Of a stretch of 64,000 nucleotides of DNA, positions 11,940 to 22,876 are shown piece after piece. A program made the position numbers and the translations under genes. The notes below the pieces were generated by a model that saw nothing but the letters and a program-made list of their open reading frames with translations, searched no databases and was not told the DNA's origin. This DNA comes from Podocnemis expansa (taxonomy: Eukaryota > Chordata > Testudines > Podocnemididae). How positions within the stretch are numbered: position 1 is the first letter of the stretch; every line of letters begins with the position of its first letter. Location of the stretch: the NCBI GenBank assembly GCA_007922195.1, contig ML682067.1, positions 7,902,914 to 7,966,913 on the forward strand, written 5' to 3'.

Positions 11940-12489
11940 GAGTCTGATTGGCTTAATCCATCCCTGAGTTTAGTAGAGGCATATTCTGAGGAACACAATC
12001 ATAGGGCTTCCTTGAGGTCCCCAGTTTCATCACTAGGGCTCAGCCATTGTACAGCAGTCCCATTTCTCATTTAAATAGGAAGGCAATTTCCCCTTCCATA
12101 GAACTGAGGGCTGTGACATGAGGCCTCAATTGAACTTTCCAAGGAAAGAGTCTCTCTCCACATTCTTAGGAGCAACATGGGAGGCAGTAAAGAAACATCT
12201 GTAATATTGTATCCAAATAGCCAAATTGTGTCTCATTGTGTGGGCTGGATACACTGCAGTCTCCTGATCACACCTCATTGGGATGCAGGGCTCTGAGCAT
12301 TGTTTCAGACTCTGGCAGATGTCATTGCAGTGAACATGATTTTCTTTGCTGGAATGAGGGCTAGACTCTGTTTATTTTTAAAGCAGAAATTCTGTTGTAA
12401 TCAGATGACTTGTGACTGGGGATCATGGCATGAATTTATAGCTCCTGTGGCTTAATCCCTCCTAGTCAAAGTCTGGGCAGAGCCATGTC
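11940..12489. other. no recognised feature
   Basis: Contains no motif I can name. It may include the outer edge of the LTR-like repeat that follows. Confidence 0.4.
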
Positions 12490-12612
12490 TACCTCAATGG
12501 TAGTCTGTATGGTGTGATGTTCCCCTCCCAGACTCCGTTCTGGTATGCTGCTGTGCCTCCCCTATTACCCACTCCTGGACCCCAACTTACCCCGCTTTGC
12601 TAGGTGGACCCC

Positions 12613-12932
12613 CACTCCTAGCTCAGTCCACACCAGCCTCCTGTGTGTAATTGGTCTCAAGCAGTGGATGTGTGCTTTCTATTCCCTCAGGGAAAGGTTC
12701 ACCGGCAAGAATCCCCAGCCTCCAGATGCTACAGCAGGAACTTCTGTCCTGCAGGGATTGGGCTGCTTCCACCACTCCTAGCTCAGTCCACACCAGCCTC
12801 CTGTGTGTAATTGGTCTCAAGCAGTGGATGTGTGCTTTCTATTCCCTCAGGGAAAGGTTCACCGGCAAGAATCCCCAGCCTCCAGATGCTACAGCAGGAA
12901 CTTCTGTCCTGTAGGGATTGGGCTGCTTCCAC
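12613..12932. repeat. 160-bp tandem duplication
   Basis: Positions 12613-12772 and 12773-12932 are near-identical head-to-tail copies, starting CACTCCTAGCTCAGTCCACA and differing at about one base (GCAGGG against GTAGGG near the end). High identity points to a recent duplication within an older repeat. The overlapping 78-88 codon frames repeat because of it and are not genes. Confidence 0.95.
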
Positions 12933-13263
12933 GATCACTGTAGGCTCATGTACTCTATCTTGTCAGTTTATCCAAGAAACTGAAAATACAACCAGCTTTT
13001 ATCCATTCACTTTTTCTAGAATCCACACAGGTTTAGATAAAACATACACTAGTTTATTGATTCAAACAAGATTTTAAGTGAATATATAGCAAATCAGTGC
13101 AGAATCATTTAATAAAGTGGTCAGAAGTTACCACAAGCAAATAAAAATATAAGACACATTCTAACCTGAAGTTTACTGTTCAGTCTTACTCACAATGGCT
13201 GATGAAGGTTTTGCAACCAGTCTGTACCCCTTCATGGCCAGGGCCCACTCCCTACTTATAGAT

Positions 13264-13473
13264 CAGGGGTCTCAAACATGTGGCCCATGAGCCGCATGTG
13301 GCCCCCAGAGTTACTTCCTGTGGCCCGCAATGACACTATCATTGCCAATATTTGCAATATCATTATATGAAAAGGTTTCGGTGGTGAAGCCCTTGGGCTA
13401 ACGTACTAGTCCTCATGTGGCCCTTGTGTGGTCCTCATGTAGCCCTCATGGTGATTTGAGTTTGAGACCCCTG
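13264..13473. mobile_element. hAT-type MITE, complete
   Basis: A 210-bp element whose ends are complementary: CAGGGGTCTCAAAC at the left and GTTTGAGACCCCTG with one mismatch at the right. Flanks TTATAGAT (13256-13263) and TTGTAGAT (13474-13481) form an 8-bp target duplication with one mismatch, diagnostic of hAT transposons. It has no coding capacity and relies on a transposase elsewhere. A second copy interrupts a MITE at 50799-51797. Confidence 0.9.
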
Positions 13474-13890
13474 TTGTAGATAGAGATATTTCAAAACAGA
13501 GTTTCCTTAACAAAAAGCACCTAAGAATTCAAACTTTGTGTACTTGTTTCTCCAAACACCTTCCCTTCCCCCTGCTCTTGGGGTCTAGTGATCTTTTCCC
13601 TCTCTGGTTAAAGCTTGTAGCTGCATAGCCCTTGTGATGCATCCTTTCTGTCTACATGTTGAGAGATGGCTCTGAGAGTCTGAGTCTCCCCTGAGCCATG
13701 TAAAATAGATGGGAACATATTTCACAGCTGTGCACATACATGTTATTGCAGGAAACATAACAATAAAGCAGAGATGTGACAAACATTCAAAAAAGGAACC
13801 TTGCATGGTATCTTTTACACTAAACCACACAAATACATTGCAGAAGTGAACAGAAAACTTACACAGATCATACCCCAGCATGCATCCTGT

Positions 13891-16800
13891 AACATATCTG
13901 TGCGAAGCTCCATGCAGAACTGTGGCATTCTCATTCTAGGAAAACCACTAACCCCAACATTGTCAGGGATAAAGGCATAATAGTCTGCTGCTTTCTTCAA
14001 AGCTGTTTCTGAAGCACAGGACTTAACAGAGTAAGGGAAAAAAAAACTCAATAGGTCCAATTCTTCCTTGGGGATAACTTCACTGTGAGCTTCAGCAGAA
14101 TCGCCTCAGGAATTCATCTGCCCCACTATTTCTAGCAGTACTCAAACATTTATGTTTGTGTGTGTGTGCGTACGCGCATGCATGCGCACACATCTATGCA
14201 TGTGCAAAACAATCTGCCACCCTGGACAGTAGTAATGAGTCATATTAAAGAGCACAGGCTTTATCAGTGTTAGCACAGCACACCCTGAGAACTAAAACAC
14301 GGGCAATCTTCTGTATTTACACAGTAATAACTTTTATATCATCTTTTGCTAACAATATATGGTCAAAAAATTAAAAAAAAAAAGTGGGTAGGGGTGGGAT
14401 CTCTCAACACTACATTAAAGCACCAATACTTTTCTGATGTTCTTTGGACAGCTGTCAGATAAAGATAGGTTTCACGTTGCTTCAGAAGGGTTTAATGCCT
14501 TTGTCATGGTAAATTGTAGACTTCTGGCGGGGTGAAAAATTATAGGATACATCGTGGCTTTAGAATTCTAGCATTGCTATGTCTCTGTGTAGTGGAGAGC
14601 TGGCATGCATATCCGTCCTTCTGATCATGCACAGGAAGTACTAGTAACTGGAACTAATTTATGGTGTAAAATGTAGGAACATAGCAGAACTTTCTCAGAA
14701 GATCTAAAGGGCACTCAGTAAGGGGCATAATCAGAGGAGTGCTGTGAAACCTTCTCCGCCCCTTTACATCTCCCCATGGTGACATGTATAATTCACCCAT
14801 AGTAAAGCACAGCTGTATCACTGCACTGTGTCTAAAATTGCACAAAACCGGTCTTTGAGGAGATGTGTAAGATTCTGATTCATGCTGTGTCTCTTTTAAA
14901 TGCTGATTCTACAGTGCCTTCTTCTATTTCCATACCTCCTGCTATACCAGTGACAGTATCAGACCTGCCCTCCCTTGCAACCACACACTTTCTTTAGTAA
15001 CAAGAAGACTAGAATGTTGATTTTCAAAGCTGTCCTGCAGTATGACTCTGTTTCAGCTATAGGGCTTAGCAGGTTGTTCTTGTAATCATGCAAATTTGCT
15101 GTAATTATTGGTGTAATTAGAAGGCTTTATTTTAGGTTTTGAACAAGCTAATGAAAATTAAAACATGTTCAAGTATTTTCTTCTAATGTACCATAAGAGA
15201 AGGAAAAAAAAAAAGATAGTAATATGTACCCAGCATCCTGGCCTTTTCTCCTGGCCTTTTCTCTTCCAGACATGGTTTTCTTTCATGGTAATTCACATGG
15301 TAATAGAGCCAGAGAGTATCTGTAGTAAATATAAGCCACATTTCACAAATAGTAATAAGACAATGTTACAGTACTGGAGGATGAATAGTATAAATGCAAT
15401 TTTTTGAGTTCCTATGTCCTTGAAATAATCAGGGAGGTAAACATCAGAATAGAATCTTCCAAAAGCTAGAGAAGCTTTTTCAGTTAAGCATCTTAGAAAG
15501 GTTTGCATTTAAAATTAATCCATTTTAGCTTTACAATAAATCCATAGGACTACCTTGTATTTCAGGCTCGCCAAGCAGAAGACATCATATATGGTAAACT
15601 GGAGACAGAACATGAGAAAATTATCAGTTTGGTCTCCTTTACACCAGTACAACTCAGTTGATTTCAGTGGAGTTTTAAAGAATGCTATAATTTATATTGT
15701 ACTCTTTGTTCTTGTTGACAGGAGTCTCATATTGTCATTTTCCCTTAGTGATGCTTTATCCTGCCAGTTTGAATATGTGGTTAGTGCCAAATTGGTGCAC
15801 TGCTAGATTTTCTGAGTACCCATTTCTGTGGATGCTAGCATGAAAGCTTTTGTGAGCAAATTATTGAAAAATGAATCTTGGGAGGTCATAGCAGGCCATA
15901 GGGCTAGACAAGAATTTCTGACTAAATGGTTTCACTGGAAAACGTAAGTTCATCAAACCCAAAATGTCTTGCAAAAGCAAAATAGACATTTATCAAATCA
16001 CAGACTCAGTTTGGGACTGGACTAGTTTCTAATGCAAACCTACCTGGTTCCCTGCCAGCTCTCTTGATGGACAAATGGGAACTCTGGGGCTTCAAGGGTA
16101 CACCATGCTATGTGGCTTGTTCCAGAGCAGGGAACTCCAAATTTCCAGACTTTGGTGGCTCAGAGGCAGGTAGTGACATGGTGAAACTAACCATGTCTGT
16201 TTCTTGTACCAAAAGATGTTATAGAAGTATTCAATCACTCCACCTTGAATGGTCCCTTAGCACATATTCAAAGTACCTGTGCTCAGGGATGTTGGAACTA
16301 AAGGTGCTGAGGTGGAGGCTGTGCACCCTGATTTAAAGTGGTGTCCATGATATAAGGGTTTACAATTTAGTTCAGTGGCTTTTAGCACCCCCACTTTAAA
16401 AGTTGTTCCAAAGTCACTGCCTTTGTTAAACCAGCTGTTCACCTTATATTTAGCTGTGACGCTCAGAATCAGAATTAGATTAATCTTTTGTGGGCCTAGC
16501 ATGAAACACACGTGGGGCCACATGGGGGCAATGGGACATGGTACAGCAGGGCAGAGGGAATTGATCTATGGAGTGAGAGATCAGTCAGGAGCAATGAGGC
16601 ATGGCATCAGGGGAGGGACGAATTAGTCATTGGAGCAAGGGGCCAGCCCCGGGGGCAGTAAGACATGGAGTTCAGGGTGGGAGGGGTCGTTGACTCATCA
16701 CTAGCTTTGCTTACTCATACAAATATCTACACTTGGAAACATTATTTTTCTTAGAGCTACAGTACAGGGACCAGGGCAAGAGCACAGCAGAGTAGGAGTC

Positions 16801-17504
16801 AGTCTGCAGAGTGAGCAGCGGCCAAGGGGAAGCACAGAGTGGTGGTGGGGAAGCAGAGCCACCAAACTGGTGTCTACCTTTCTGTACTGTAGCTGGGTCC
16901 TTTGGAGCCAGTTCTTGCTCTCCAGCTGATTTACAGCTCCTCCGGGTAGCAGCCACTGCTCTTGCCATCTTCCTGGCAGGGAGACTGATTGCGGTTACTC
17001 TAGGAACCTGACTTTTAGTGTCTAATCAACAGTGCTGATTGGACACTGCCAGATCAGCTTATCAACTGAACTTTCTGATAAAAAAGTTCAGACATCTGAT
17101 TACAGGGTGCCAGAATGGGGGGGGAGCATGGCCCCATCACTTTTAAAAGTGGGAGGGCTATATCCTCCCACGTCTTCTCTGCATTAAGGGTGACCAACAA
17201 GAGGGAGGGGTCATAGAGGTCGAGTGGCAGTTAGGACCTTGGCGGATGTGGTGGAAAAAGGCTGAGACAGGGCAGGGCCTCAGGGGAAGAGGCCATGCAG
17301 CAGGTGCATAGGTGGAGCCACAGGAAGAGAGGTCAATTGGAAGTGCAGCCATGGTCCAGGCACAGTAGCACCCCCAACTTCTAGGAAGCTTCTGCCACTC
17401 TTGCCTGGCAACCATAAATTGGGTACCTTGCTGGTGTGTGTCCAGTATGATGGTGCCACTGGCATCATAGTAAACGTGCTACTGCTCGGTACTACCTTTC
17501 CCAG
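13891..17504. other. no recognised gene; one simple repeat
   Basis: A long stretch without identifiable elements except the alternating purine-pyrimidine tract at 14153-14200. Frames of 60-90 codons occur on both strands, some in a GC-richer zone (16480-17420), but none shows motifs, splice sites in register or repeats. Confidence 0.45.
14153..14200. repeat. alternating purine-pyrimidine simple repeat
   Basis: A (TG)n run grading into GCGTACGCGCATGCATGCGC and then CACACA. Alternating purine-pyrimidine sequence of this kind can adopt Z-DNA. Confidence 0.85.
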
Positions 17505-17585
17505 ATCTGAGGAAGAGCTCTGTGTAGTTCAAAAGCTTAACTTTCACACCAACAGATCCAATAAAAGATATTACCTCACCCTTTT
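17505..17585 (+). repeat. reptilian interspersed repeat fragment
   Basis: Contains GAGCTCTGTGTAGTTCAAAA and CCAATAAAAGATATTACCTC. I recognise this as the 3' part of a repeat very common in turtles. A diverged reverse copy lies at 7087-7300. Confidence 0.55.
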
Positions 17586-17589
17586 CTGT

Positions 17590-18950
17590 TTCCTCTCAAT
17601 TTCAGTCATCAGTTGCTATTCCCAGGGAGATCCATTTTTCTCTGGGATTTCCAATTAATGAGAGAATTTTAAGTCTTTGGTTTCATACCAAAATAAATTT
17701 AGAGAACTTTTTTTTGTGAACCAGAAGTGTATCAGACAGCTCTAGTAAGTAGGTGAGAGATGTTGGTAGCAACTCTAATCTGGATGCAGTAAAAGCTTGT
17801 GTACAATAAAAGAAAGCAATGGTAAAAATTTGGAAGATTTATTTCCCTCATGATAATTCCATGAACACTGTAATAAAGCTAAGAAAAGCTGGTTTGTCTC
17901 TTCTAAGGGCATACTGGTCAACACTTTAAGCAAATGTATAAAGCATTTCAGAGCTACAGCACTTGGCACCATGTTAAATCAATTTGGTGAGCAGTAGTCA
18001 TTCAATCTCCACTTTTAGTGCAGGGGACTAAAAATCAGTATACTGCAGCATTTTGCAGGACAACCCATAAAGACAGGCCATTTCTGCTCAGCCGTGCTTC
18101 CATTTATAGGTACTTGAAGACTGACGAAGTATAATAGTGCCAGAAACTCAGCAGGTGTAAATCAGCACTGCTCCATTAAAGCTATGTCATTTATACATCC
18201 ACTGAAGATCTGACTCTGCTGTGTATTGTACGTAGCCTTTGTAAAAGTGGTAGAATTTCAGACTTCCATCAGTTCATTTTTTTCCCTTGAGTTCATCTCA
18301 GACTTTATCCAGAAGTAAGAGAGGGTGGAGAGTTGAAAGTTCATGATCCAGTTTACACATCTGGAATATCATTAATATCAATAGATATTTTTATACTGGG
18401 ACATTTTCTCCAGTACCAAAAGCCTGTGTTTCTAAAGTGAGAATAAATAATAAAAGGAAAAGAGAATATTTTTCTTCTTTCATTACATATAGTCTTGGCA
18501 AAATTAAAATGTTATATTTCTATAATTTCAGTGTATAATATTTGGGTTTTAGGCATCATTTTAGGTTTTTTGCAATGTAAAAGTTCATATTTGGGTAAAT
18601 TAAGAAGTGGTTAGGCAATAATTTAATGACAGTTATTGAGATTCAAAAGTTAAAGCTTTATAGACCTAAAACACAAGCTGTCAACATTACATGTCAAAAT
18701 GCACAAGGTAAATATCCTTAAATTAACAAATCATAGCTGTTTCTACTAATTCCTTTATTAGTCCATTTATAACAAGCCTAATTCAAAAATCTCAATCACA
18801 GATTTTGATTCTCAATTCACTTGCAGCATTTTTCTTACATTACTTATCTGTACATTTCAGTTATTATCAACAAAAATATTTTTCATTGGTTTGTGGGTGT
18901 GTGGTGAAATTGACGTTTACCAGTAACCACATCCGTCCAAGTTTAACTGT
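17590..18950. other. no recognised feature
   Basis: AT-rich, no identifiable element. A short piece near 18140-18190 resembles an ancient amniote repeat but is too diverged to call. Confidence 0.45.
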
Positions 18951-18954
18951 ATAT

Positions 18955-19620
18955 GGGTGTCATGGGATGCGCATCTGTGTACCCTGGGTTACAGTCCATG
19001 ATTTTTGTGTTCACTTATGCACTATGATTGTATGTTTTTATGCTATACAAGGTTTCTTCATGGATGCTCATGACCTATTCTGTATCATGTTTCCTGCAGC
19101 CTCATGCATGTGCACAGAGGTGTAACATGTTTTCCATGGCCCAGGGGAGTGGGAGACAGAGGTGAACTCTCTTCCAGCAGCACATAAACAGTCACAGCTG
19201 TGAGCAAGTAGGTACCTGGAGGAGGCAACAGAGATATGCTAATTGATGTCACTGGCTCAGAAAGGACAAAGAGATCACCTCAGCCCAGAAAGGAAGAGCT
19301 TGAGGGGTTTTGGAAACAAAGACAGACACTCGGCAGGATTTGGGGCTTTTTGCCTGGGGATCTCCATCTTGAAACAATTTGAAGCAAGATCTGGGCCCTG
19401 CCTGGCCTCAGGCGGAGACTGGCTGTACAAACATCTGACAGCCAAACATCTTGAGCATAAACTTGGACTGTGAAGTCAGTTTAGGTAGAGATATTAGGTT
19501 ACTTTGCGTGTTTTACCTATTATTTCCCTGTGGTCACTCCTGACTCATTTATATTGTGATTCTGCCTTGATTGGCCATATTCTTACTGAGAATTATAATC
19601 TTATCAATAAACTAGTAGTA
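18955..19620 (+). mobile_element. unclassified LTR-like repeat, second copy
   Basis: The first ~180 bp matches the minus strand of 13700-13885. The 3' part ends near an AATAAA (19605-19610), which fits an LTR or other Pol II-terminated element. The 106-codon frame at 18805-19125 straddles the boundary and is not a gene. There is no coding motif and the class is open. Confidence 0.4.
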
Positions 19621-20520
19621 GTTTTATCTAAAGCTGTATGATCTTCAGGGGGTATGAGTGAAGAAGGCTGGCCACAATCCATTTCTTTATTAAATGGCTA
19701 GACTTGAATGTATGATGATGGGAAGTGGGTCCCAATCCCTGTAAGACAGTGACTTCCACAGTGGTATCTGGGGCCAGCGGTGCTTGCTTGGGGACTGTCC
19801 CTCGAGTGGTGAGGGGGCATACACCCACTGCTTGGAACTGATTGCATGCGAGGGCCTGCAGTGGACTGGCTCAGGAGTAAGTGGTCACCTGGCAAAGTGG
19901 GATGAATTGGGGTTCACGAGTGGGAATCAGGGGGTCACAGTAGCACACCAGACTGGATCTGGTGAGCAGCCTGTCAAAATAAGGAATAGAGAAAGAGTAT
20001 CCATTCTCCACATGTTCCCACATGGGGCTCAGAGAGCAGGAATGTATTTGAATCTCACTATTGAGGAGTGGTACTCCCAATAAATCTTTTTTTCAGTTAT
20101 AAAACAGCACTTGACTGTCACTGACTTCTGCAGTAGTTTGGACAGAAACAGGTAAATTAATCTTACTATTAAAACCATTTAATCATAAATCTAAAAACTT
20201 CATCCTGTAGCAGTGCCACATACCAAACAGAACTTAGGTGAACACTCTTCCTTAGGTTGAGGTTTTTTTTAATACCCTGGGTAAGCAGTGGTATGTAGCT
20301 GAAACACCACCAATATGACCTCTCAGAAGGAATTATGACTGACTTTTGGGAAAAAGAAAAACATTTTGTCACCTGTTTATCAGGTGCAGTCTACTATCTC
20401 CCTAGCTTGTCATAGCATGGGGCAGACTGGAGTTCTGACTACCCATTTCCCATATGTTTCCCATTTTTCTTGTGGGGAGTTCTAGACCCATAGCCCCTCC
20501 TTTCTCCCCAAATTTCATTT
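19621..20520. other. no recognised gene, possibly continuing repeat
   Basis: Sequence up to about 20110 has moderate GC and another AATAAA (20079-20084). It could be the continuation of the repeat at 18955. No motif allows a call. Confidence 0.35.
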
Positions 20521-21157
20521 GAGATGCAGAGAATGCAAATATGGCCACTGTCCATTAGGAAACTTAGGCTAAAAATTAGACACACATTTCTAGCCATCAG
20601 AAAAGGAAAATTCTGTAATAGCTTTCCAAGGTAAGCCGTGGAGGCAAAAAACGTAACTGCCTTGAAAACTGAGCTTGATAAGTTTGTGGAAGGGATGGTG
20701 TGATGGAATAGCTTAGTTTGTCGGTTGACTAAGTTTTGACTACTTGTGCTGGATATGCCAGTGGCCTGAGAAAAAAGGTTGGGTGGGATGAGTTCTGAGT
20801 TATTACAGAGAATTCTTTCTTTGGTGACTGGTTGGTGAGACTTGCCCATGTGCTCAGAGTTTAACTGATCATCATATTTGGGGTGGGAGGGAATTTCTCC
20901 CAGGGTACATTGACTAGAGCTCTGGGTTTTGGGTTTTGTTTTGTTTTGTTTTTTTTTGCTTTCCTCTGTAGTGTGGGGCGCGGCTCACTTGCTGGTGGCT
21001 TCTCTGTATCTTAGTCTTTAAATCATGTTTTGAGGATTTTAATAACGCAATCATAGGTTAGAGATTTATTGCAGGAGTGGGTGGGTGAGGTTTTATGGCC
21101 TGAATTGTGCAGGAGGACTAGATAATCTTATTGGTCCCTTCTGACCTTAGAGTCTAT
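20521..21157 (+). mobile_element. CR1 LINE 3' end (ORF2 tail and 3' UTR)
   Basis: A plus-strand CR1 3' end. Around 20650-20700 the translation still shows the ORF2 tail ('ALKTELDKFVEGMV'-like). The 3' UTR follows, with 'GTCTTTAAATCATG', 'GCAGGAGTGGGTGGGTGAGG', 'CTAGATAATCTTATTGGTCC' and the terminal 'AGTCTAT'. The final bases are interrupted by the foldback MITE starting at 21158, with the host continuing after 29430. The 136-codon minus-strand frame here is antisense noise. Confidence 0.8.
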
Positions 21158-21286
21158 GGCTATGTCTCCACTAGCCAGAAGAAGTTCGAACTTGTTAGTT
21201 TCAAACTAAGAAGTTCAAGGGTCATTTGAACTAACCTCAGGTTAGTTCAAACTAACCTCGTGCTTGTAAGTTTGAACTAACTGCAC

Positions 21287-21468
21287 TTTCTTCTTCAAGT
21301 GATTGCTCCTGGCTATTCCATTGTAGGTGTATGTACGCGCGTGCATGTTTATCCAGAGACTTTTTCCTATAGAACACCTGTAGGGTCAGCTGTGGTGCCC
21401 CCTAGAGTGGCGTTGTCACGGCTCTCTATATGAGGAACAGCCGACCTGCCCCACCTCAGTTCATTCTC
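21287..21468 (+). repeat. DIRS left inverted terminal repeat
   Basis: Matches the reverse complement of 28911-29117: shared blocks include TTGCTCCTGG, ATTCCAATGTAGGTGTA (here ATTCCATTGTAGGTGTA), CCTATAGA and GGCTCTCTATATGAGG. It is slightly shorter than the right repeat and begins with a TTTCTTCTTCAAG run. These repeats template DIRS replication. Confidence 0.88.
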
Positions 21469-22876
21469 ACTGCCGTAGCAGTACCTGCAGTGCTACTTGG
21501 CTGCCTTCGTGCAGTCCTTCTCTGCTATTATTAGAAGAGTACCTGTTCCAGTGTTAGATTTGCCGCCAGCCTCCGGGTTGGGGCATGCCAGGTTTTAAAA
21601 CTTGTGAAACGTGTTGCAATCCGATGCCGCTTGATGACCCACACCACTCCTGCTTGAGGTGTTTGGGAGAGGCACACCTCAAAGATAAGTGTAAAATCTG
21701 TGAGAGCTTCATGCCTCAGAAGGCTAGAGAGCAAAGGCTGAAGCTCCTTTTGATGGAGGAAGCCCTTAGACCAGCTTCTGGAGCAAGGTCCAGCGTGGCA
21801 CTGTCCATTGGTAGTGCTCCGGCAGCACCAGGGCACTGAGAATCATCGAGCGACCTGTGGCACCAGCCCTCGGCACTGGCACTGCAGCCCCTTCCACCTC
21901 CAGATCTTTGGATCATCGGTGGCACCACTCCCTCTCTCTGGTGCCACAAAAGAGGAGGAGATCGGACACAAGAAGCCCCCAGTAAGGTCGAGTACTCCTA
22001 CAGGGCTACAGACTACGGCACAGCAGCCATTGGCACCGTCGGCATGAGCCCAGGTGGAGCAATAGGCTCCAATACCCGTGCCGTCCTTGACGCAGGAAAT
22101 TTTAGGTGAAGATACGCTGCTGCCTTCAATGCCTGAAACTTTTGAGGCAGTGCGTGAACTTATCAAACAGATGGTGCCGTCTGCCTCAGGCCTGTCTCCA
22201 TCTCTGGCACCTGTGTTGGTGCCATCAAGAGGGAAGTCTCCACTGGTGCATCCAGCTTTACCAGGCTCTCCGGCACCGAGATCCTGGTTGCCTTTGCGCT
22301 TTCAGGTGAAGGACCCTTGGGCACTGTCAGCAATGCCGTCTCAGTCTCAGTCCCCAGTACCGTCCGCCATAGTTGCAGTGGCGGGGGCACCGTGGTACCG
22401 TTCACCTCTAAGGAGATGCCTTCACCTGTCTCCTGTGCCGCCAAGAGTTCCCGAGAACCGAAGCCCGTGGCACCGCCATAAGGCAACCTCCAGTACCGCA
22501 CCACCATGGTCCCTGCGAAGTGGTCCTCCATTGGACTCGGATGAGGCTTCCTTGGTGTCCAGAGCCAGTAGCTCCAGGAGCAAATGGTTGGCTCCGTACC
22601 CACCACAGTGATATCCTCAATGGCTTGTTCCTTCGCAGTGGCCTTTCTGGACTCCTTGGGGTTTCCATGAGGAGCAAAGCCTCGGTATAAGCAGATCCCA
22701 CTCTGTGACAAGCTCTAACCCCCAGTCCACCCTACACAGTTGGTGCACCCCCAAAGATGAGGGAGCTCTCAGAAGGGGAGTTCTCTGCAAGATCCCAGGC
22801 TCCTACAGATCAAGACAGTTTAGACCAAGACAGTTTAGATCTCCGGGGCGAACTAGAACCTGCAGCTGAACCCATA

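Larger units (their letters stand above)
12490..13890 (-). mobile_element. unclassified LTR-like interspersed repeat
   Basis: The right part (13700-13885), read on the minus strand, matches the plus-strand sequence at 18958-19130. Shared landmarks, in order, are 'GATCTGTGTAAGTTTTCTGT' against a similar 'GCATCTGTGTACC' zone, 'CATGTTTCCTGCA', and 'CATGTATGTGCACAG' against 'CATGCATGTGCACAG'. Two opposite-strand copies show it is a dispersed repeat. It is interrupted by the hAT at 13264-13473 and holds a 160-bp tandem duplication. No coding motif is seen. The left boundary is a guess. Confidence 0.45.

Noticed and set aside
14153..14200. Possible promoter or regulatory element
   Set aside because: It is a simple alternating repeat. 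Z-DNA potential alone does not support a regulatory call.
20439..20849. 136-codon minus-strand frame
   Set aside because: Antisense to the CR1 3' region at 20521-21157.
22163..22711. 182-codon minus-strand frame
   Set aside because: Antisense to the DIRS gag middle part, which matches the element's own plus-strand reading.
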